The position numbers were made by a program, and so were the translations under genes. Below the pieces are notes generated by a model. That model was not told the origin of the DNA. It saw only the letters and a list, made by a program, of their open reading frames with translations, and did no database searches. Of a stretch of 64,000 nucleotides of DNA, positions 57,901 through 64,000 are shown piece after piece. The DNA lies in contig SKCR01026747.1 in NCBI GenBank assembly GCA_019454045.1, positions 1 to 64,000 on the forward strand. The letters run 5' to 3'. Each line of letters opens with the position of its first letter. The first letter of the stretch is position 1. This stretch comes from Zanthoxylum bungeanum (taxonomy: Eukaryota; Streptophyta; Magnoliopsida; Sapindales; Rutaceae).

Positions 57901-58950
57901 CTGTCATTGACAGTATCAACATCTCATTTTGAGAGACTCTCTTCTTTGTCTTTCCTAACAAGGAAATGTCTCTTCAAAAATATTGCATTCATTGACTCAA
58001 TCATCACCTTTGGATTGATGTCAGGAATCTCATACTTGTGTGCCAAGAATCGATATGCATTGCTGTTGCAAGTATATCTGATGAATATACAGTCAACAGT
58101 TTTGGGTCCTATTCCACATTCTTAGGTTTAGGAACCATCACCTTGGCAATTGGCAAGACACCCCCACATTTTTAGATATTTGTAGGAAGGTACATAACAT
58201 TTCCACAACTCATATGGTGTCTTGTCCAATCTTCTGTGAGGAAGCTTGTTCAGAACGTAGTTCGCGGAAAGCAGGGCTTTCCCCCCCCACAAGTTCTGAG
58301 GTAAGCCAGAACTTGTCAACATGGCATTCATCAATTCCTTCAACGTTCGTTTTTTGCACTCAGCAATCCCATTGAGGAGAATAAGGAGCAGTGGTTTCGT
58401 GAATAATTCCGTGCACAGAACAATATTCACCGAATGATGAAACATATTCACCACCACTATCACTTCTGATTCTTTTGATTTACTTGCCAAGTTTATTTGC
58501 AACTTCGTTCTCAGTGTATAAAGCTCTCAATAGCTTCAGCTTTGCTCCTCAGCAAATACACTTAACAGAATCTTGTGCTATCATCGATAAAAGTGACAAA
58601 GTACTTTTTACCGCCTCTTATTTGCACAATATTCGTGTCACACACGTCAGTGTGTGTACAAGTTCCAAGGGTCAGAACTTCGTCCTATGATGTTCTATGT
58701 ATTTTTTGCTTCAATACATGCCTCACACTCATGTTGGCTATCAATTCAACTTTAGGTATAAGGTTCATGTTAATTAATGTACGCATTGTATCATAATTAA
58801 CATGCCCTAACCTCTCATGCCATACATTTTGTGACTCAATAATATAAGAAGAAGTTTCAGCTTTATTAATAACACAATTGACAGTCATTGAAAAGGCCCT
58901 CAGCGAGGTATCCTTTCCCTACATAGATATCATTTTCGGTCAATACAATC
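57901..58950 (-). pseudogene. Copia Z integrase
   Basis: Core and C-terminal blocks: [60 protein letters not shown], plus the upstream VWHERLGHVNYDTMRTLINM of the pre-integrase domain (58685-58888). Multiple frame breaks. Confidence 0.82.
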
Positions 58951-60096
58951 TTATCAGAAACAAATACAAACCCGAGACCGAGTTCTTCCGAATATCTGGA
59001 ACATGCAAACATTCTTATATGTAAGCTCCGTTCCGGATATCATTTTCAGAACTACTGTGCCTTGTCCAATCACTCTAGAGGTAGACGAGTTTCCCATTGT
59101 CAGATGATCGCCGTCATCGACCTTTCTGATATGAGGAAAATATTTTGCTATCAGCACAGATATGATGAGTAGCCCTAGTGTCTACCCATCATTCTCTCGG
59201 ATTCCCACCAAGTTGGCTTCAGTACCACTGCTGAGAGATTCATTTCTGAAATCTCATCAGTTAACTGCTCATCTTCAGCGACATAGGCCTTATTTTTCCT
59301 GCCATTGTCCTGAGATATCTTGTTCTCTGCAGTCATTTATCATATGACCACTCTTTTCACAGTTGTAACACTTCCATTGAACTTCTTGTTCGCTTGGGAA
59401 GAATCAGCTTCACTGTTCTTTCTTATCTTGCTACCCTTTACATCCTCAAAGATGTTCGCCTTAGACTCCATAGTCTTGTAGCTGACCTTCTCGGACATCA
59501 TGTTGTCCTGTTCGATTCTCAATCGAACTTCAAGGTCTTCAAGGCTTATCTGCTTCTTTTTGTGTTGCAGATAGCTCCTGACGTCCTTTCATGATGGAGG
59601 CAACTTTTCAATTATGGTGGCAACTGGAAACGTCTCACAGAGTTTCATACCTTCATCCAGTATTTCATGAATGATCTATTGTTGTTCACCCAACTGAGAC
59701 ATCACCGTCCTGAAACTACCATCTTGTAGCCCAGGAACCTACCCATGACAAATTTCTTTTGTCCGGCATCCTTGGTTTTGTATTTCTTCTCGAGAGATTC
59801 CCAGAGAATCTTCGCAAAAGTCATGCATTCGTACACATTGTACAGGGTATTGTCAAGACCACCCAAAAGGTATTTCTTGCACAGGAAGTCGACAAACGAC
59901 CATGTCTCTTCTCGCAGTTCTTTGGCTGCCTCTGATTCACCCTCCATAGGACCCGGAGGATCTTTGAGGTACTTAGCCAACTGGAGAGTTGTCAGGTAGA
60001 ACAACATTTTGCTCTGCCACTATTTGAAGTTTGCCCCACCAAACTTCTCCGGCTTTTCTCCGTGAGAGACCAGTCCATGATATTTCCGCTAGCCAT
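58951..60096 (-). pseudogene. Copia Z gag and protease
   Basis: The likely gag ATG is at 60096 (MASGNIMDW), with a frame change before MLFYLTTLQLAKYLKDPPGP and NVYECMTFAKILWESLEKKY. The zinc knuckle near 59350 (CYNCEKSGHMIND) is in a different frame from its surroundings. The protease remnant (58954-59157) has HLTMGNSSTSRVIGQGTVVL and LKMISGTELTYKN. Confidence 0.82.
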
Positions 60097-61575
60097 TTGT
60101 AGCAGGAAATCAACAGGGTTCAATCAGTCTACGAAAGACAATTTGCACAACGATCAACGAATGATCTTGTTCAAAGTGATGTACTAGGTAGTCACTTGTT
60201 ATTCTAATGGACGAAAGTTCCAATAAACACAAGTCCTTGAATTTCAACTAAGATCCTTAAGGAAAATTGAATGAACGAATATTCTTCAAACACTTTTTCC
60301 AATGGGATCTTTTAGCAATTCAAAACCCAGATTTACACTTTTTTCAATGTCACAAAACAATATACGATAAGTGTAGATATATGTGTATGTGTCAAACAAG
60401 ATTGGATGGAATTACTTGTGTAAAATTACACTTTAAATTCTCAACCAAGTATACAATACAGAAATAAGTTTCAACTTTATCACAATAAAACTAGGTGTAT
60501 GCTTGTGATAATTGAATATTCTAATATTAACTTAAACCTATACTACCAAGTTTATAAAATTCAGTATATGATTTTACTAAGTTAATATAATTACATATAT
60601 TCTATAACATGTATATTATACTATAATATAGATAAATCTAAGTCTATATTATTATTTTAATAAATGATAATTGAAAATACTTTAATTAATTTTAGATATT
60701 TATACAACACATAACAAATAAAATTATAAATAATTATTACTGCAATAAAGCAAATTGCATGTTCGAAAAAATGAACATTCAAATCCGAATCAATTCTGAA
60801 CCAATGCACTGAATTAAAATAAAGCAACATGTTATATTGCATGTGGCTTTTGATGCGCATGCATGGAGGAAGAAAAAAAACAATTAGTGTTCGTTTTCAA
60901 CCTTCATGTGAGTAATTAATTTATGCACTGAACACGTTCATCTGATTTTGATTGGGATTATTGGTAATGCAAGCAAAATTCTCACGCAAATTACAATTGT
61001 TATTTTCCTTTATTAATTCAATGCATGAAATGATGACATATGACAGTTGTGTTCTCCAAAATTGAAAAAGACACAACTATTGGAAAAAGAGATAGGTTGA
61101 CGATATATATATAATTTTTAATTCCATATGAAGTATTCCATTTATTCCATTTTCCTTCTTTTAAAACACATTTTTTTTTTTTTTTTTTTTGCAAATTACA
61201 GCATGGTTGATGGAAATCTAAAGGATACAATGCATCACTACGCGCCCGAGTATTTTTGTTTGGCAAGCAAATGACAGTTGCATATATGCGTGAATGGGCC
61301 CTCTGATGCACAAACTAAACACTCATATGTGTTTCATGTCTCATGCGTATAATGACAACACAGAGGCATCGACATTTCATGTTATTTTGATTCAAGTTTG
61401 CGCATGGAATATGATCAAAATGGAATATTCATGGGCTGTTACATGATCCGTGACTTGAGTGAGCAGCGCATGCATAGAAGATGAATGGTCACAGTAAATT
61501 AAACATATGTGCTATATGCGTGAATCACACAAAATAAATTTTACAACAAAAAGATAAATGATAAGTTCTTAAGAT
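60097..61575 (-). other. Long leader of copia Z
   Basis: About 1.5 kb separate the 5' LTR from gag, far longer than usual for copia. No coding domain is seen. It contains a T run (about 61171-61190) and very AT-rich DNA (60500-60780). It may hide an insertion without visible boundaries. No standard primer-binding site is seen next to the LTR. Confidence 0.6.
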
Positions 61576-62061
61576 TGTTGAAAGAATATGTGTTGTAAAT
61601 CTAATTTGGCATGCATCACTCAATCAAAACCAGATCACAATCATGTAAATCCTAAAACTTTAAGAACCAGAAAAAACCTGATTAAAATTGTCCGAGTCGA
61701 GATGATTCTCTGTCCTTAAGAACTTATCAGCCCCGTCTCTGTGCTCTACGGGTTTTATGGCTAATGTTCTCCCAGGATAACCCGGATTCCTCTTGTTCAA
61801 GGGGCACTCCTTAACAAGATCTCGAACTGGAAAATGGAGGAACTCTCTCAGACTCAAAACAGTAAAATCAAACTCACAAATTTAGATTGTTTTTCGATTT
61901 TTGAGAGTGAACATGGAGGCATCCTTATAAGGCATGGAAGAGTGCCTTAAGGGCACCCTTTGGTTTATGGTGCAACCCTCCATAGGGTTGTACCTCTCCA
62001 ATCCACCCTCTCATTCAAAAGACATATCTATCCTCCAATGATATTTGAAGAATTTTCAACA
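61576..62061 (-). repeat. 5' LTR of copia Z
   Basis: TGTTGAAAGAATATG...GAATTTTCAACA, 486 bp, with a handful of differences from 48649-49135. Confidence 0.93.
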
Positions 62062-62270
62062 ATTCCGCCGCCAAATCACCCTTCCGGGCTTAAGCAGAGC
62101 AGGTAAAACCTCCAACTGTCATATGCTCTTACAAGAAACGAATTCTCTGAATTCGAATCCAGGACCTCAAGGTGAGATCCTAAACCCTACATCATCAAGT
62201 CACGCATCTTGGGGACATGAAAAAACCCTGCATGCACAAGTACAAATGTACACATCAAATTTTTAGATGT
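62062..62270 (-). repeat. SINE-like sequence, right part
   Basis: On the minus strand CTTGAGGTCCTGGATTCGAA contains a B-box-like site of tRNA-derived SINEs (consensus GGTTCGANTCC), followed by about 100 bp and then, across copia Z, an A-rich tail at 48600-48643. The A box is not convincing and no TSD was found. Confidence 0.35.
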
Positions 62271-62428
62271 TAATAGGCACATGCACACACATATACAATC
62301 AAAAAACAAAACTTACAAAATGGAAAACACCCACCGACCACATATGGCTACGTGGGATGACAGATGTCTCCAAGAGACTAATCCAGAGGGGAAGTTATGG
62401 CCACCAACAAAGTCAAGATCTTCATAAC
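62271..62428. other. Short unassigned stretch, possible exon-like segment
   Basis: The minus strand has an open segment ending at a good splice donor (ATTTT/GTAAGTTTTG near 62312-62318). It would encode YEDLDFVGGHNFPSGLVSWR and more. I do not recognise it and cannot link it firmly to the exons near 48 kb. Confidence 0.25.
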
Positions 62429-63690
62429 TGTTAGGGTTGGTGCTCGGATTGCCAATTCGGATCGTATTTATGTCTGATTCATGAATACGAACAATGCATT
62501 TTTCCATAATATTATTTATTTAATGGTAGTACCTCTTGTCTTTTATATACACATTCGATCTAATAACGATTAGATATCTACTTATGATTAGATTGAAACT
62601 AAATCTGATTTAATGATACATGTATATTAGACAAAGACCCTAGGATTTACAATGTAGTGCGCAGTTACAACGTAGTTTGTAATTGACATTGGGAAGCGTC
62701 GCTATAAATTGTATATCCTTAAATAAAGTTCATGGTCAAGATTTACTAACACGGGTCGGTTAGTAAAATTCTCTGAGACCAGTACATGTCGTATATCGTG
62801 ACTTGGTTCGATGGTTTATCCCAATGAACCATGAGTCTTGAGAGACTCGTATAGACATGTAGGTGTTTATTTGATAAACACTGAACGACTCACTAAAGAT
62901 TTCATAATATATGATACACCAACGTCAATAAGAATCTTCTCGAGATGAGCAAGCATAGTGGTCATTCGACTTAAGATATCACGGTGGATATATGAGTTAT
63001 CCTCCACACTTTGATGACAGTCACATCACTGATCTATTTAGATCAGACCTCCGCCAGTTCATTGGGTGTGGACTGATGCTCATGATATCCAGTGCATATC
63101 AAGATAGAATCTGTCAGTCCTGTGTACAAGGCATAGGTATCCTACACGTGTTTGCGATCTAATAAATCCATGACTGTGGTATAACTTTGGAAGCGAGTTC
63201 CGAGTGTTATTTAGAGATCATAAATTTGAAAGTCGACTATATTATACCATAAGGATTTGACATTCTTATCTATATCCCAGGTATAATATGGATAGCCTAT
63301 GACAGAGGGATTATACATATGCAATGACCTCGACTTGCATAGTTTAGTAAGATTATATGTGGTCGTCATAATTCATGAGTGGGTGAATTATGGATATGAA
63401 ATTGGATTTCGTGACGGATAAACCTAAACTTAGAGAGTCTCACAATATGAAATGTACTCATTGAGCACTTAGGCAACGCGTTATGAATAATATAGATTAT
63501 TCATAATACTTTACCGAATTAAATGAGTTAATTCGAATCGTTTAAATGGTTAAACGAAAATACATGTATTAGGGGCATTTCGGTCAATTAATAATTAATG
63601 TGTATTTATATTTGATACAAAATTTGATTTGATACATATTAATTATTTGTCAAATGAGACTTTGATACATGCCATTAACATATGTATTTG
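62429..63690. repeat. Copia-type LTR-like region, orientation unresolved
   Basis: It begins TGTTAGGGTTGGTGCTCGG. Long runs without coding potential and a TATATAAAAG-like site near 62540 fit an LTR of more than 1 kb. The other end and a TSD were not established. If read on the minus strand it would be the 3' LTR of the integrase fragment to its right, with RT and RNase H deleted. Confidence 0.45.
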
Positions 63691-64000
63691 TTATTTAATG
63701 TAAATAAAAATACATATATAATGTGGTTTCTCCGTTCGGACACACCGTCAAACTGACGTGTTCCGGGTGGAGTCCTTATTGAAAGAATACTATACTCTTT
63801 CAAGTATATGAGAAACTTATTGCTTAAGTATTTTCATCATGGTCTAACCGTGATGGTTTTATACTTTAGCCGATCTGTTTGTCTATTTCGTGTCGAAACT
63901 CTAAAAGTTTCCGATTCGTGTTTCAAAAGAAACACATAACCATAACGTGATGCCACATCCGTAAAGGTCACGAAATATTCATATCCACCTCTAGCCTAGC
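63691..64000 (-). pseudogene. Degraded copia integrase at the window edge (copia W)
   Basis: On the minus strand, in two or three frames: GGYEYFVTFTDVASRYGYVF, LLKHESETF, EFRHEIDKQIG and TPPGTRQFDGVSERRN. These are consecutive blocks of a copia integrase core, interrupted by stops. It is a different copia lineage from X, Y and Z. It runs off the window. Confidence 0.8.

Larger units (their letters stand above)
48649..62061 (-). mobile_element. Copia Z (Ty1/copia), minus strand, with nested copia Y
   Basis: LTRs of 487 bp (48649-49135) and 486 bp (61576-62061), TSD ATTCC at 48644-48648 and 62062-62066. The minus-strand internal region encodes gag, protease, integrase, RT and RNase H, all broken, and is split by copia Y. 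The LTRs differ at only a handful of sites by eye, so the insertion is fairly young, yet the coding region is badly decayed. Confidence 0.92.

Noticed and set aside
62429..63937. LTR ending at 63937 with a CATAAC duplication
   Set aside because: The copia integrase frame continues through 63937 down to about 63700, so the repeated CATAAC is chance.

Overview
The window is nuclear DNA of a flowering plant, most likely a eudicot; the species cannot be named from the sequence. It is AT-rich and consists almost entirely of nested LTR retrotransposons of the Ty3/gypsy Athila type and the Ty1/copia type. No complete host gene, rRNA, tRNA or CRISPR array was seen. Most coding regions are broken by stops, frameshifts or deletions. 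Target-site duplications (TSDs) can be read directly for seven insertions, so the nesting order is well supported.

Left stack (1 to about 45.6 kb). The base layer is an old minus-strand copia element, 'copia X'. Its gag, protease, integrase, RT and RNase H run from about 45.1 kb down to about 1.2 kb. It is split by (1) Athila element A, 2164-13530, TSD CATCC; (2) non-coding LTR element D, 14461-21726, TSD CAAGA, minus strand, carrying an array of about 101-bp tandem repeats; (3) Athila element B, 22021-41486, TSD AGTC or (T/G)AGTC, whose 3' LTR is itself split by Athila element C, 28808-39959, TSD ACTCC; and (4) a minus-strand solo Athila LTR E, 41743-43584, TSD CAGAT.

The unusual system is in the Athila elements. 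Between the end of pol (integrase) and the 3' polypurine tract, where Athila elements usually have an env-like region, A and C carry two extra ORFs in the same order. The first is a basic, cysteine-rich protein of about 180 residues ('ORF3'). The second is an intronless LONELY GUY (LOG)-type cytokinin riboside 5'-monophosphate phosphoribohydrolase of 217 residues. B has lost both by an internal deletion, but the last codons of the LOG ORF remain at the scar, so the cargo predates the divergence of all three elements. The A copy keeps the LOG signature but has a 1-bp frameshift. The C copy is a full open frame but has lost signature residues. Polypyrimidine-AG splice-acceptor-like sites precede ORF3 and LOG in both elements.

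Middle (about 45.6-48.6 kb). This is non-repetitive-looking AT-rich DNA. Two exon-like segments on the minus strand (47765-47809 and 48431-48536) join in phase and may be the 3' end of an unidentified host gene.

Right stack (48.6-64 kb). Copia Z (minus strand, 48649-62061, TSD ATTCC) appears to sit inside a SINE-like sequence. Copia Y (plus strand, 49672-56419, TSD CTTGG) sits inside Z. The right edge, 62.4-64 kb, holds an LTR-like region and a degraded minus-strand copia integrase.
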